The position numbers and the translations under genes were made by a program. Shown here piece after piece: positions 53,077 to 62,257 of a stretch of 64,000 nucleotides of DNA. Source of the DNA: Oscillatoria sp. CS-180 (lineage in GTDB: Bacteria; Cyanobacteriota; Cyanobacteriia; Phormidesmidales; Phormidesmidaceae); contig NZ_JAQMUB010000058.1 of assembly GCF_028330965.1 (NCBI RefSeq), positions 39,999-103,998 on the forward strand, given 5' to 3'. Each line of letters opens with the position of its first letter. Within the stretch, counting starts at the first letter, position 1. Under the pieces are notes generated by a model. The model made no database searches, was not told the origin of the DNA, and was given only the letters and a program-made list of their open reading frames with translations.

Positions 53077-54105
53077 ATGAATGAACCTATCGTTACGCTA
53101 GTTGTCGTTCCTAGAGAACGTTTCAGTTGCGCCCCAGCTTCTCTAGAAAGCATTTATGAACACACCAAGATTCCTTTCAATCTGGTGTATGTTGATGGCA
53201 ATTCGCCTCCCGAAATCCAGCGCTATATCGCTGCCCAAGCAGACAAAAAGCAATTCCACCTGATCCGCACGGACTACTATCTCTATCCCAATCAGGCACG
53301 GAATATTGGGGCTGCTGAAGTCCAAACTTCTTATTTAGCCTTTGTTGACAATGATGTCATTGTTACCCCGGGCTGGTTGGATTCACTGGTTCAGTGTGCT
53401 GAAGAAACAGGCGCTGCCGTAGTAGGGCCTCTAATGTGTCAGCACGAACCCTTGCACTCAGAAATTCATTTTGCTGGAGGTGAGTCTCATATTTGGGTTG
53501 ATAAGACCGGTCGGCGACGGCTGCGTGAAAAAATGTACAGTCAAGGGAAGGCGACCGATGTGATTCAGCCGAAAGTTCAGCGGACTGAGACTGAACTCGC
53601 AGAATTTCACTGTGTGCTTGTACGGCGTAGCATTTTGGAGCAGATCGGCGGTCTAGACGAGGCCATGCTCAACACTAAAGAGCACCTGGATTTCTGCATG
53701 ATGGTGCGATCGCTCAAGGAGACCGTTTATCTGGAACCTGACTCTCTCGTAACATACGTTCCAGGTCCTCCAGCAAACTGGGGCGACCTGCATTACTACA
53801 TGCTGCGCTGGAGTGACGAATGGACCCTCGCCAGTCTGCATCGCCTTCGTGATAAGTGGAATTTATCGGAAGACGCCTATTTCACCACTAAGTACAAAAA
53901 GCTGGGCTGGCGGCGAAAGATGACGATCATTGCCCCCATCATCTTTCGTCTTACATTCGGGCTATATAGTCCCAAGCTAGAAAAAGTGATGATGTGGTTT
54001 GAGCGCCGCATGAATCGCTATCTCACTCGTCGTCATCGGCAAACTCAGTCTCAAATACAGCCTGGGGCGATGGGGGGAACAGCCTCAAGCACAGTTTCTG
54101 GGTAA
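53077..54105 (+). CDS. GT2-like glycosyltransferase
   Basis: The 342-residue protein has LVVVPRERFSCAPASLESIY at the start, the strand NLVYVDGNSPPE, NQARNIGAAEVQTSYLAFVDNDV with an acidic DND in place of DAD, and a later segment LVRRSILEQIGGLDEAML. The acidic triplet differs from the other family members here. A basic C-terminal tail of about 25 residues follows. The 124-base gap upstream may hold a minor promoter. Confidence 0.85.
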   Translation: MNEPIVTLVVVPRERFSCAPASLESIYEHTKIPFNLVYVDGNSPPEIQRYIAAQADKKQFHLIRTDYYLYPNQARNIGAAEVQTSYLAFVDNDVIVTPGWLDSLVQCAEETGAAVVGPLMCQHEPLHSEIHFAGGESHIWVDKTGRRRLREKMYSQGKATDVIQPKVQRTETELAEFHCVLVRRSILEQIGGLDEAMLNTKEHLDFCMMVRSLKETVYLEPDSLVTYVPGPPANWGDLHYYMLRWSDEWTLASLHRLRDKWNLSEDAYFTTKYKKLGWRRKMTIIAPIIFRLTFGLYSPKLEKVMMWFERRMNRYLTRRHRQTQSQIQPGAMGGTASSTVSG

Positions 54106-54123
54106 TCAGCCTTCGATACGGTC

Positions 54124-54142
54124 TGGGTGGGCATTGCCTACC
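54124..54142. repeat. TGGGTGGGCATTGCCTACC interspersed repeat
   Basis: This is a third copy of the element at 21929-21950 and 41625-41645, with one change in the right arm. It lies in the 107-base gap before the ABC permease gene. Confidence 0.6.
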
Positions 54143-54212
54143 TAAATCTAACCCACTGATTTGTCAGCACAAAATCCAACGACAATTTGTAGCCCAAAAT
54201 TCAAACTTTTCC

Positions 54213-55058
54213 ATGCCGCCTGAAATCATCCATACTCCCGATAGCCTGCTGCGGCGTCCTCGCTTCCTACTATGGACGATGTGGCAAGATTTGCTAGCCT
54301 CTCGTGAATTGGCATGGCGGCTGATGGTGCGCGACATCAGCGCTCAGTATCGACAGGCCCTTTTGGGTATCGTTTGGGCCTTCATTCCACCCATCGCGAT
54401 GGCTGCCGGTTTCACTCTGGCACGTGAGGCCAATGTGTTCACCGTTGGCGAAACAGACATCCCTTATCCAGCCTACGTCATGTTCAATACAGCTCTGTGG
54501 CAGACCTTTGTGGATGCCGTAACTGGACCTGTACAGGCCGTCATCTTGGCAAAACCGATGCTGGCTAGAGTCAATTTTCCTAGAGAAGCCATTATTTTAG
54601 CCAAACTAGGCGAAGTTGGTTTCAACTTTGGTATCAAACTGCTGCTTATCGTTGGCTTGTTTCTATACTTTCGAGTACCTATCAGTTGGACCATTATCAT
54701 CACTCCAGTGGCGCTGATCCACCTAATCTTTCTGGGTACCTTGGTTGGGGTATTGCTGGCTCCTTTGGGCGTGCTTTATCAAGATGTTTCTAAAAGTTTG
54801 AGTATGGTCATGGGCTTTTGGCTATTTCTTACGCCCGTGATCTATCCCGTTCCCACAGAAGGACTCTTTGGTGTCTTAGTTGCCTTGAATCCTGTCACAC
54901 CGCTGATTGTCACCATTCGTGAGCTGTCAACGATGGGCGTCCTTTCGAATCCGGTTGGATTTTGGTTGGTCAGCGGGCTGACCTTTGTGGGGCTATTAAT
55001 AACTTGGGTGGTTTTTCGCATTGCCATGCCGTATGTGGTTGAGAGGGTAACGTCATAA
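54213..55058 (+). CDS. ABC-2 type polysaccharide exporter permease (Wzm-like)
   Basis: The 281-residue protein has six membrane segments in the ABC-2 pattern, beginning with the family cue LMVRDISAQYRQALLGIVWAFIPP-type wording and PREAIILAKLGEVGFNFG, and ending with MGFWLFLTPVIYPVP. Wzm-type permeases move a lipid-linked glycan across the inner membrane with a Wzt ATPase. Its stop codon overlaps the start of the ATPase gene by one base (TAATG). Confidence 0.93.
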   Translation: MPPEIIHTPDSLLRRPRFLLWTMWQDLLASRELAWRLMVRDISAQYRQALLGIVWAFIPPIAMAAGFTLAREANVFTVGETDIPYPAYVMFNTALWQTFVDAVTGPVQAVILAKPMLARVNFPREAIILAKLGEVGFNFGIKLLLIVGLFLYFRVPISWTIIITPVALIHLIFLGTLVGVLLAPLGVLYQDVSKSLSMVMGFWLFLTPVIYPVPTEGLFGVLVALNPVTPLIVTIRELSTMGVLSNPVGFWLVSGLTFVGLLITWVVFRIAMPYVVERVTS

Positions 55059-56368
55059 TGCTGCTAGAAGATGAGATTCAGAATCAGGCACGGCATCAAG
55101 AAACATTGCCCTCTCCTCCGGTCATTACGGTAGATGGGGTATCCAAAAAGTTTTGTCGCGATCTCAAACGATCGCTCTTTTATGGCATTCAAGATATTGC
55201 TGCTGATTTGATCGGTGGGCGGCAGCACAGCGATCGCCTGCGCCCTAGAGAGTTTTGGGCACTGCAATCGATTAATTTTCAGCTTCATCGGGGACAGGCT
55301 TTAGGGCTAGTCGGCAGCAATGGGGCTGGAAAAAGTACTCTGCTGCGAATTATCAGTGGCCTGATCAAACCCGATACCGGCAGCGTCAGAATTCGAGGTC
55401 GAATTGCGCCCCTGATTGCCCTCGGCGCAGGCTTCAATCCCATCCTAACTGGACGCGAAAACATCTTTGCCAATATGTCCATCTTGGGGTTGACCACGCA
55501 GGAAATCAAAGAGCGGTTCGAGGATGTAGTCGCCTTTGCTGAAATCGAATCAGCGATCGATGCCCCAGTACAAACCTATAGCTCTGGCATGGCCGCACGA
55601 CTAGGCTTTGCTTGTGCCGTCTATACCGAACCCGACATTCTTTTAATTGATGAAGTGCTGGCTGTAGGCGATGCCCGCTTCAAGGCAAAGTGCTATCGAC
55701 GCCTGTATGAACTCCGGCAGCGAGGCGTTGCGTTCATTCTGGTCAACCACAATTCCCAAGCCATTTTGAACATTTGCGATACGGCGATGTATCTCTCTGG
55801 TGGAGCACTGATTACTCAAGGTGAGGTGAATGCAGTTGTTGACCGCTACGAAGCCGACCTATTTCTTGCCGGAACCCAACGCTCTGAAAACCGCCTGAGT
55901 TTTCCTGCAAAACCCTCACAGCAATCTACCGGCATCGATATTCGGGCGCTGTTTTTTCGAGACGATCGCGGCGAACCCACTCAAACCTTACTGACCGGCG
56001 AACCACTTAGCTTTTGTGTTACTTGTGAAGCCCACGACACCTACGATGGAGTCACCCTCAACTTTAGAGTCGTCAAAGTCGGCGGAGAAGAAAGGGCGGG
56101 AAACATGCTGTCCATTCGAGGAGAGAATGATGACGCTTTCTTTAAGCTGTCCCCCGGTTTATCTGAACTGCAAATCCGGTTTCCCTATTTAGGTTTAGGC
56201 CATGGCACCTATGCTGCCCAAATCCGACTTCGTAGAGAGGGAATTTACACGTTTGATATTGTCGAATCCTTTCGATTTACCGTCGCAACTGAATGCGATA
56301 TGAAGAAATGCCAGTTCTATCAGCCCCGTACTTGGCATCTGACATCGGATACTCATGTTGAACCCTAG
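55058..56368 (+). CDS. ABC exporter ATPase with C-terminal cargo domain (Wzt-like)
   Basis: The 436-residue protein has an N-terminal ATPase: Walker A LVGSNGAGKST near residue 90, the signature YSSGMAARLG and Walker B ILLIDEVLAVGD. After about residue 265 there is a beta-rich C-terminal domain of 170 residues (IDIRALFFRDDRGEPT, LSFCVTCEAH, RFPYLGLGHGTYAAQIRL), as in the Wzt proteins that bind the capped end of the O-antigen. This suggests that chain-terminated glycan is exported. It pairs with the permease upstream. Confidence 0.93.
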   Translation: MLLEDEIQNQARHQETLPSPPVITVDGVSKKFCRDLKRSLFYGIQDIAADLIGGRQHSDRLRPREFWALQSINFQLHRGQALGLVGSNGAGKSTLLRIISGLIKPDTGSVRIRGRIAPLIALGAGFNPILTGRENIFANMSILGLTTQEIKERFEDVVAFAEIESAIDAPVQTYSSGMAARLGFACAVYTEPDILLIDEVLAVGDARFKAKCYRRLYELRQRGVAFILVNHNSQAILNICDTAMYLSGGALITQGEVNAVVDRYEADLFLAGTQRSENRLSFPAKPSQQSTGIDIRALFFRDDRGEPTQTLLTGEPLSFCVTCEAHDTYDGVTLNFRVVKVGGEERAGNMLSIRGENDDAFFKLSPGLSELQIRFPYLGLGHGTYAAQIRLRREGIYTFDIVESFRFTVATECDMKKCQFYQPRTWHLTSDTHVEP

Positions 56369-56395
56369 AACATTCCCATTAATTGCTTCTTTACA

Positions 56396-57274
56396 ATGAC
56401 CCCACAGCTCACCGTCATCATTCCAACCTACAATCGTCCTCAGCTTTTGAAGTTGGCAGTCGACAGTGCCTTGAATCAAACGTTTCAGAATCTCGAAGTG
56501 CTGGTGGTGGATGATGCTTCTGATGAGCCCGTTAATCTGCCTGAAGAGCCTCGGCTCAGGGTCATTCGATTAGAACGATCGCGAGGCGGCGCCGGTGCTC
56601 GTAATGTTGGCACCGAAGCGGCTCAGGGGAGATGGATCACTTACCTAGATGATGACGACTCCTTGCTGCCTCACATGGTAGAGCGGTCCTTGGCGGCGAT
56701 CGCTCACTCCTCACTACCTGCACCTGTCGGAGTTCTCTCAGGTCTAGAAAAAGTGAGTCAAACGGGGGACATATTAGACACTCGGCTTCCGCCTGATCAC
56801 TGTCCTAAAGGCGGCGATTTCTTTCTAGAACCCTTGCAATCAGGACGCTCTTACCTGACTAAGCAGACGCTCGTTGTTGAGCGTGATGTCATTCTCAGCA
56901 TTGGGGGATGGGATGAGAGCTTCCGGTCCAGAGTTCATTCGGAGCTATTTCTTAGGCTCAACCCAGCCTGTAGCCTCATCGGAATTCCTCAGGTCGCCTA
57001 TCGTCTACGGAGCCATGCTGGTCCACGAGTGTCAGACAATATGACTCTGAGGCAGGAAAGCTTTGAGCGTCTCATTGACAAGCATCGGACTGCTTTTGAA
57101 TCTCATCCCCGACAATTTGCCCTATTTACTTATCAACATGCTCGGACGCTAAAACGTCAGAGCCAAAACAAAGCAGCCTTGCAGGCCGTTGCCCTTGCGC
57201 TGCGCATTCATCCTCCTGCCATTACTAGAAATCTTTTTCAAGACGTTCCCAAACTCTTTCCCAGCTTTGACTAA
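56396..57274 (+). CDS. GT2 family glycosyltransferase
   Basis: The 292-residue protein begins LTVIIPTYNRPQLLKLAVDS and contains LEVLVVDDASDEP, GARNVGTEAAQGRWITYLDDDD (the DDD metal site) and ESFRSRVHSELFLRLNPAC for the acceptor side. It is soluble. It lies 27 bases after the ATPase gene. Confidence 0.92.
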   Translation: MTPQLTVIIPTYNRPQLLKLAVDSALNQTFQNLEVLVVDDASDEPVNLPEEPRLRVIRLERSRGGAGARNVGTEAAQGRWITYLDDDDSLLPHMVERSLAAIAHSSLPAPVGVLSGLEKVSQTGDILDTRLPPDHCPKGGDFFLEPLQSGRSYLTKQTLVVERDVILSIGGWDESFRSRVHSELFLRLNPACSLIGIPQVAYRLRSHAGPRVSDNMTLRQESFERLIDKHRTAFESHPRQFALFTYQHARTLKRQSQNKAALQAVALALRIHPPAITRNLFQDVPKLFPSFD

Positions 57275-57316
57275 CGTTGATTTAACCTGCTCTACCAAGC
57301 CTAAACCATTGCCCAG

Positions 57317-58963
57317 ATGCTTCAACTTCGCCAAAGTCCCAGCCCTATTTTAGAAGAAACAGCCCGTCGTCCTGCTTACGGGATAACTCCAAGGCGCATG
57401 CTGTGGCTATTCATTCTTATCGGTGTTTTGCTTAGGGTCGTCCAATATGCATTGGATACGTCGCTGTGGATCGACGAGGCGTTCTTAGCACTCAATATTC
57501 TTGAACGATCGCCAGCGGAGTTATTAGATCCTCTCAGCTATCGGCAAGGTGCACCCTACGGTTTCTTGGTGCTAACGAAAGGAGCAACGCTGCTGTTGGG
57601 TACGGATGAATGGGTACTGCGTCTGCTTCCCTTTCTATCTGGCATCGCTTCGCTGTTACTCTTTCAGAAGTTAGCCAGAGAACTGTTATCTCTTCAAGCA
57701 GCAGCAATCGCAGTCGGCTTCTTTGCGCTATCAGATCGATTAATCTATTACTCAGCTGAATTAAAGCAGTACTCTAGCGATGTTGCGATCGCCCTGCTGG
57801 TTTATGTTCTATTAGTATCTTGGCGGAAGAGAAAGGCAACTTGGTTGGAAATTCTCACCGCATCTATCATTGGCGCGGTACTGATATGGTTTTCCCATCC
57901 AGTTATATTTGTGCTGGCCGGTTTGGGACTTGCCTACGCTGTTCCAATCATTTATGAGAAACGTTGGAGGCAAGTTTCGAAGGTTTTCGTCTTATTAGCG
58001 TCTTGGTCAGTAAGCTTTCTCTGCTTTTACTGGATCTCACTGCGATCGCTGACCCAAAACGAAGCACTTCAACAGTCTTTTACGCAAAGGCATAACGCTT
58101 TTATGCCTTTGCCGCCGACCTCTTTTGGTGACATCCGATGGTTTTTTGAGAACTTCTTTGACTTTTTTGATGATCCTGTCGGTTTACCGTTAGTCGGACT
58201 CGCCGCTTTCTTTTTTGCCGCAGGGCTATACCAATTTTGGAGGGTAGACAAAACAAAGCTAACTATTCTTGTATCGCCTTTACTGATTACGCTACTCGCG
58301 TCTGGTCTACATCAATATCCGTTTAAAGCTCGGTTACTTCTCTTTCTAGCACCCATCGTTCTACTAACGGTAGCTGCTGGTGTTTGCTCTACAAAAGATT
58401 GGATCAAAGCAGAATATCGATGGATTGAAGCGATTCTCGTTCTCATCATTTTTCTTCATCCTGTTTATTATGCAGCCAACAATTTGGTGAATCCAAATTT
58501 CATTACTAATGTCTCTTCTCGTCAACGAGTTAGGGAGCATATCAAACCCGTACTTTCATATATCAATAAAAATCGTCAATCAGGAGACAAGCTACATATT
58601 TACTATGCTGCGCAATATGCGTTCAAGTATTACACTGATAAATTTGAGTTTTCTGATTTAATGACCGGAACACCTGTTGTTTTAGAACCGTCTGATAATT
58701 GGTTTGAGCCGGCACTGTCCTCATATCCACCCCAGTTAGTTGTGGGGCAGTATTCACGGGATAATATCTCAATATTTCTGTCGGAACTTGAGCAATTAAA
58801 AGGAAGCGATCGCGTTTGGTTCCTTTTTTCTCACGCTCATGATAGGCGTTCAAAGATCGATGAAGAGGAGCTATTTTTAAGCTATATTCAGCAGTCAGGA
58901 ACGCAAATTGATGCGTTTTCGGATATTGAAGCAAGCGTCTATCTATATGATTTAAGGAGTTAG
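57317..58963 (+). CDS. Polytopic GT-C-like membrane glycosyltransferase
   Basis: The 548-residue protein has about 11 hydrophobic segments and an N-terminal loop after the first helix with DTSLWIDEAFLALNIL, the position and style of the Asp/Glu catalytic loop of GT39/ArnT-like (GT-C fold) enzymes, which use lipid-linked sugars. The last 150 residues are soluble and hydrophilic. It is one of two such proteins in the cluster. Exact specificity cannot be told. Confidence 0.7.
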   Translation: MLQLRQSPSPILEETARRPAYGITPRRMLWLFILIGVLLRVVQYALDTSLWIDEAFLALNILERSPAELLDPLSYRQGAPYGFLVLTKGATLLLGTDEWVLRLLPFLSGIASLLLFQKLARELLSLQAAAIAVGFFALSDRLIYYSAELKQYSSDVAIALLVYVLLVSWRKRKATWLEILTASIIGAVLIWFSHPVIFVLAGLGLAYAVPIIYEKRWRQVSKVFVLLASWSVSFLCFYWISLRSLTQNEALQQSFTQRHNAFMPLPPTSFGDIRWFFENFFDFFDDPVGLPLVGLAAFFFAAGLYQFWRVDKTKLTILVSPLLITLLASGLHQYPFKARLLLFLAPIVLLTVAAGVCSTKDWIKAEYRWIEAILVLIIFLHPVYYAANNLVNPNFITNVSSRQRVREHIKPVLSYINKNRQSGDKLHIYYAAQYAFKYYTDKFEFSDLMTGTPVVLEPSDNWFEPALSSYPPQLVVGQYSRDNISIFLSELEQLKGSDRVWFLFSHAHDRRSKIDEEELFLSYIQQSGTQIDAFSDIEASVYLYDLRS

Positions 58964-59098
58964 TGATGGGCCAATTGGCTCGCGGAACTGTCTTTGTATT
59001 GTTCTGGATTACTCGTCTGTCACAAAAGTCCTCTATTGAGGCGATCTAGTTGGCTAGAATTAGCCCAGGCTCCATCTCAACGTTTTGACCATATTAAG

Positions 59099-60007
59099 AT
59101 GAAGACTCAAAACCTCGAATTCTCTATTGTTATTCCCACCTACAATCGCCCAGAACGATTAGAACGGTGTCTTAGCAGTATTGCCAATTTGGATTATTCC
59201 CAAGACAGTTTTGAAGTTGTTGTTGTTGATGATGGCAGCCAGCAAAGTTTGTTGCCGATTGTGCAGCAGTTCGAGAAAAAGATTGCCATACGCTTCATTC
59301 GTCAAGACAATGCCGGACCTGCTAGCGCCCGTAATAAAGGAGCCGCTGCGGCTCAAGGTAAGTATTTGGTCTTTACGGACGATGACTGTCAAGTGGACTC
59401 GCAATGGTTGACCGCGATCGCTCAAGGCTTTGCTCACTCTCCACAGGCACTAGTCGGGGGATACACCATCAACGCCCTACCTGAAAATGCCTATTCTACG
59501 GCTAGTCAGCTTTTGATTGACTATATCTACAGCTATTACAATATTCAGCCGGAACAGGCAACGTTCTTCGCTTCCAATAATTTTGCGATGTCCCGTGAGC
59601 TTTACCATGAGGTCGGTGGATTTGATACTGATTTTCCACTGGCTGCTGGGGAAGATCGAGAATTTTGCGATCGCTGGCGATACCACGGCTATCCTATGTG
59701 GTATGCACCTGCCGCCAAAATTCATCACGCTCATTGGCTGACAATGCGGTCTTTCTGGCGACAGCATTTCAATTATGGTCGGGGAGCTTACCATTTCCAT
59801 CAAATTCGAGGCGATCGTACTGAAACGGGAATCAAAGTTGAGCCACTGACCTTTTATTGGCAATTGCTCACGTTTCCCTTTTCTCAGTCCACTCAACACC
59901 CCCCTATTGTCCTGGGTGGATCCCTGTTCCTATCTCAAGTCGCGAATGCGCTGGGCTTTTTTAGAGAAAAATTCTCTGATAAATCGCTGACCAAGGTGTA
60001 TTCGTAG
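59099..60007 (+). CDS. GT2 family glycosyltransferase
   Basis: The protein has 302 residues from ATG 59099; an open frame to 58994 gives an unlikely N-terminus. Motifs are FSIVIPTYNRPERLERCLS, VVVVDDGSQQS, ARNKGAAAAQGKYLVFTDDDC (the DDD metal site) and NNFAMSRELYHEVGGFD, with AGEDREFCDRW as the conserved ED. It lies between the two membrane glycosyltransferase-like genes. Confidence 0.9.
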   Translation: MKTQNLEFSIVIPTYNRPERLERCLSSIANLDYSQDSFEVVVVDDGSQQSLLPIVQQFEKKIAIRFIRQDNAGPASARNKGAAAAQGKYLVFTDDDCQVDSQWLTAIAQGFAHSPQALVGGYTINALPENAYSTASQLLIDYIYSYYNIQPEQATFFASNNFAMSRELYHEVGGFDTDFPLAAGEDREFCDRWRYHGYPMWYAPAAKIHHAHWLTMRSFWRQHFNYGRGAYHFHQIRGDRTETGIKVEPLTFYWQLLTFPFSQSTQHPPIVLGGSLFLSQVANALGFFREKFSDKSLTKVYS

Positions 60008-60053
60008 GCGATCGCCGGAAGCTATCAATTAAGACCTGTTTGGCTAGAAAACA

Positions 60054-61697
60054 ATGACACGGTCGTTGTCGAAACGTAAGTACATCACAATCGAAAGCTG
60101 GCTGGAAACCGGAATCATTGCAGGATTTGTTCTGTTCAGTTTGATCGGCATTCTGCAACATGAAATGTGGAGAGATGAACTGCAAGCTTGGATGATAGCT
60201 AGAGACAGCAGTTCAATTCTCAACCTAATTCAAAACATGGCTTATGAGGGACATCCAGCTCTCTGGCACCTCATACTGTATGGATTGAATCAGTTTACGC
60301 ATGATCCCCTTTTGATGCAGCTGTTTCATGTGACTATTTCGATCTGGACAGTTTATATTGTCGTCAAACTTTCCCCTTTTTCACTCCTCCATCGTTTTTT
60401 ATTGTCATTCAGCTACTTTTTGTTTTTTGAATATACTGTTATCAGCAGAAATTATAATCTAGGCGTTTTTCTATTTTTTCTGTTTTGTGCTCTTTTTGAT
60501 CGAAAAAATCCAAGATATATTATTCTCTCGATCATTTTGGCGCTGGCAGCGAATGCCAACTTCTATGCACTCTTAGTTAGTGTCGGATTAACTGTTTTCG
60601 TTGCTTTGGATACGGTTTTCTTTTCCAGGGGATTCCCTAGGCTTAAACCCAATATCGCTATAGCCTTTTTAATTGTGAGTTCGGGTTGGTTAATTTCTTT
60701 GGTGCAGATTCTTCGGGTCAGAATTTCTGACTTATTACTAATTCCTTTTCTCTCGAATACAGCAATCGGCTCTCCTACGGTTGTCGCCATGCAAGCCGAT
60801 GCATCAATGGAATCCTATTTATCCCTATTACGAAAGGCTAAATCTGTCCTTTACGCAATCATGTGCGTTTGTGAGAGCTATTTCCCGCTGCCCAATACCC
60901 TGAGGGTCGATTTTTGGGAAACTAATATTTTCACAACTCATCAAAGCTTGCCTATTGATCCAGACTTATACTTAGCGACACCCTTCTCAATTGGAGAATT
61001 AATAGCGCTTTTTATATCCATCCTGATGCTAGGACTCTTCAGCATCTTCTTTTTTAAAAGAAAATCACTTTTGTGCGCTTATAGTCTTGGAAATTTACTC
61101 ATCATTCTTTTTATTGGAGGGATGCATTCTACGGCGACCTATCGTCACTATGGCTATCTGTTCATCACTCTCATCATCTACCTCTGGCTGTTTCAAAAAA
61201 GCAGTTTAGCTAAAGACGACTATCCATCTCAGCATTATCAAAAATTTGTTAATGGGGTTCTAACCTTTATTTTATCGGTGCAGGCGATCGCAGGCATTCA
61301 TGCCATGAGTATGGACTATCTTTATCCGTTTTCAAATAGCCGAGAAGTTGCTCAGTTTATCCGAGATAATAATCTACAAAATCAGGAAATCATTGGTAGC
61401 CGATATCGCCAGGCGTCTACTCTTTCAGGTTACTTAAACGTTCCCGTCTATTATCCTGAAAAACAGACTTTAGGAACCTTCTGGTCTGAGAGGGTCCCGG
61501 ATATAGAACAGGCCGAGATTATGGAGCAACTTCCAGCTCGACTTGCAGCAACACAATCGCCCCAGTTGACTCTTGTGCTGACAGAAGAGCTCCAGGCACC
61601 GGCTCCTGCTGGACTAACCATCGAGCCTCTGAAGCAATTTAATGAGACTATTGTTGATAACGAACAGTTTTATCTCTACAGCGTCGAGAAAAAATAG
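60054..61697 (+). CDS. Polytopic GT-C-like membrane protein
   Basis: The 547-residue protein has about 10 membrane helices. The first periplasmic loop has MWRDELQAWMIARDSS, with the Asp-Glu pair expected of GT-C enzymes, and later YEGHPALWHLILYGLNQF. A soluble C-terminal domain of about 120 residues follows. It closes the cluster. Related proteins are often annotated as hypothetical membrane proteins. Confidence 0.65.
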   Translation: MTRSLSKRKYITIESWLETGIIAGFVLFSLIGILQHEMWRDELQAWMIARDSSSILNLIQNMAYEGHPALWHLILYGLNQFTHDPLLMQLFHVTISIWTVYIVVKLSPFSLLHRFLLSFSYFLFFEYTVISRNYNLGVFLFFLFCALFDRKNPRYIILSIILALAANANFYALLVSVGLTVFVALDTVFFSRGFPRLKPNIAIAFLIVSSGWLISLVQILRVRISDLLLIPFLSNTAIGSPTVVAMQADASMESYLSLLRKAKSVLYAIMCVCESYFPLPNTLRVDFWETNIFTTHQSLPIDPDLYLATPFSIGELIALFISILMLGLFSIFFFKRKSLLCAYSLGNLLIILFIGGMHSTATYRHYGYLFITLIIYLWLFQKSSLAKDDYPSQHYQKFVNGVLTFILSVQAIAGIHAMSMDYLYPFSNSREVAQFIRDNNLQNQEIIGSRYRQASTLSGYLNVPVYYPEKQTLGTFWSERVPDIEQAEIMEQLPARLAATQSPQLTLVLTEELQAPAPAGLTIEPLKQFNETIVDNEQFYLYSVEKK

Positions 61698-62019
61698 CTT
61701 ATAGCCCAATGGCTTGCCCCGTCTGTTCGAACGGAACTGGCGACGGCTGTACTTGACTCTACCGACGATCGCACATACTCGGCTCAATCGTTCAATAATC
61801 CTGCGGATCACGCAAAAACGCGACTCTTCTAGGATTAGATAACTTATATGCATTGGCCCTAAATTTTCTCAGAACAGAAAGCGTAAACCAAGAACTTTCA
61901 AAATTGAAAACTGGACAAGAATAACGGGTCGATTCCATCAGGTTTGGATCACAGCAAAGTAAGGAACCCAAGTTCGTCGTTGCTTTGCACCATTGAGCAA
62001 GGTATGCCTGGAGGCGTAT
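61698..62019. other. Gap between the polysaccharide cluster and the small gene
   Basis: This 322-base gap shows no gene. The region 61720-61760 has the palindrome GTTCGAAC with weakly complementary flanks (CCGTC and GGCGACGG) that could fold. It lacks a T-run, so I do not call a terminator. Confidence 0.45.
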
Positions 62020-62181
62020 ATGTTTTGGGAAGTGTGCGTTCTGTATGCTGATGGCACAGAAAAAGTACTACAGGTTTTTAAGGATTTAGAAATTGCCCTG
62101 AACTGTGTAGACCGCATCTATGCTGAAGACGGCTACCCGATGCATATGGCCTATTGCGTCCGGCCAGCCTGTAGTGCATAA
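62020..62181 (+). CDS. Small conserved-looking protein of 53 residues
   Basis: The protein begins MFWEVCVLYADGTEKVLQVF and has a short beta-alpha pattern ending MHMAYCVRPACSA, with cysteines at about residues 6, 26, 47 and 51. A perfect GGAGG at 62010-62014 lies 5 bases before the ATG at 62020, which decides the start. I do not recognise the family. It stands alone between two genes with unrelated roles. Confidence 0.6.
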   Translation: MFWEVCVLYADGTEKVLQVFKDLEIALNCVDRIYAEDGYPMHMAYCVRPACSA

Positions 62182-62257
62182 CCTATAGCCGTTGCCAAGA
62201 ATGCAACACCTCGCACGCCTATCGTCTCGAATGCATGATGCCGCCCAGACTAGCGTT

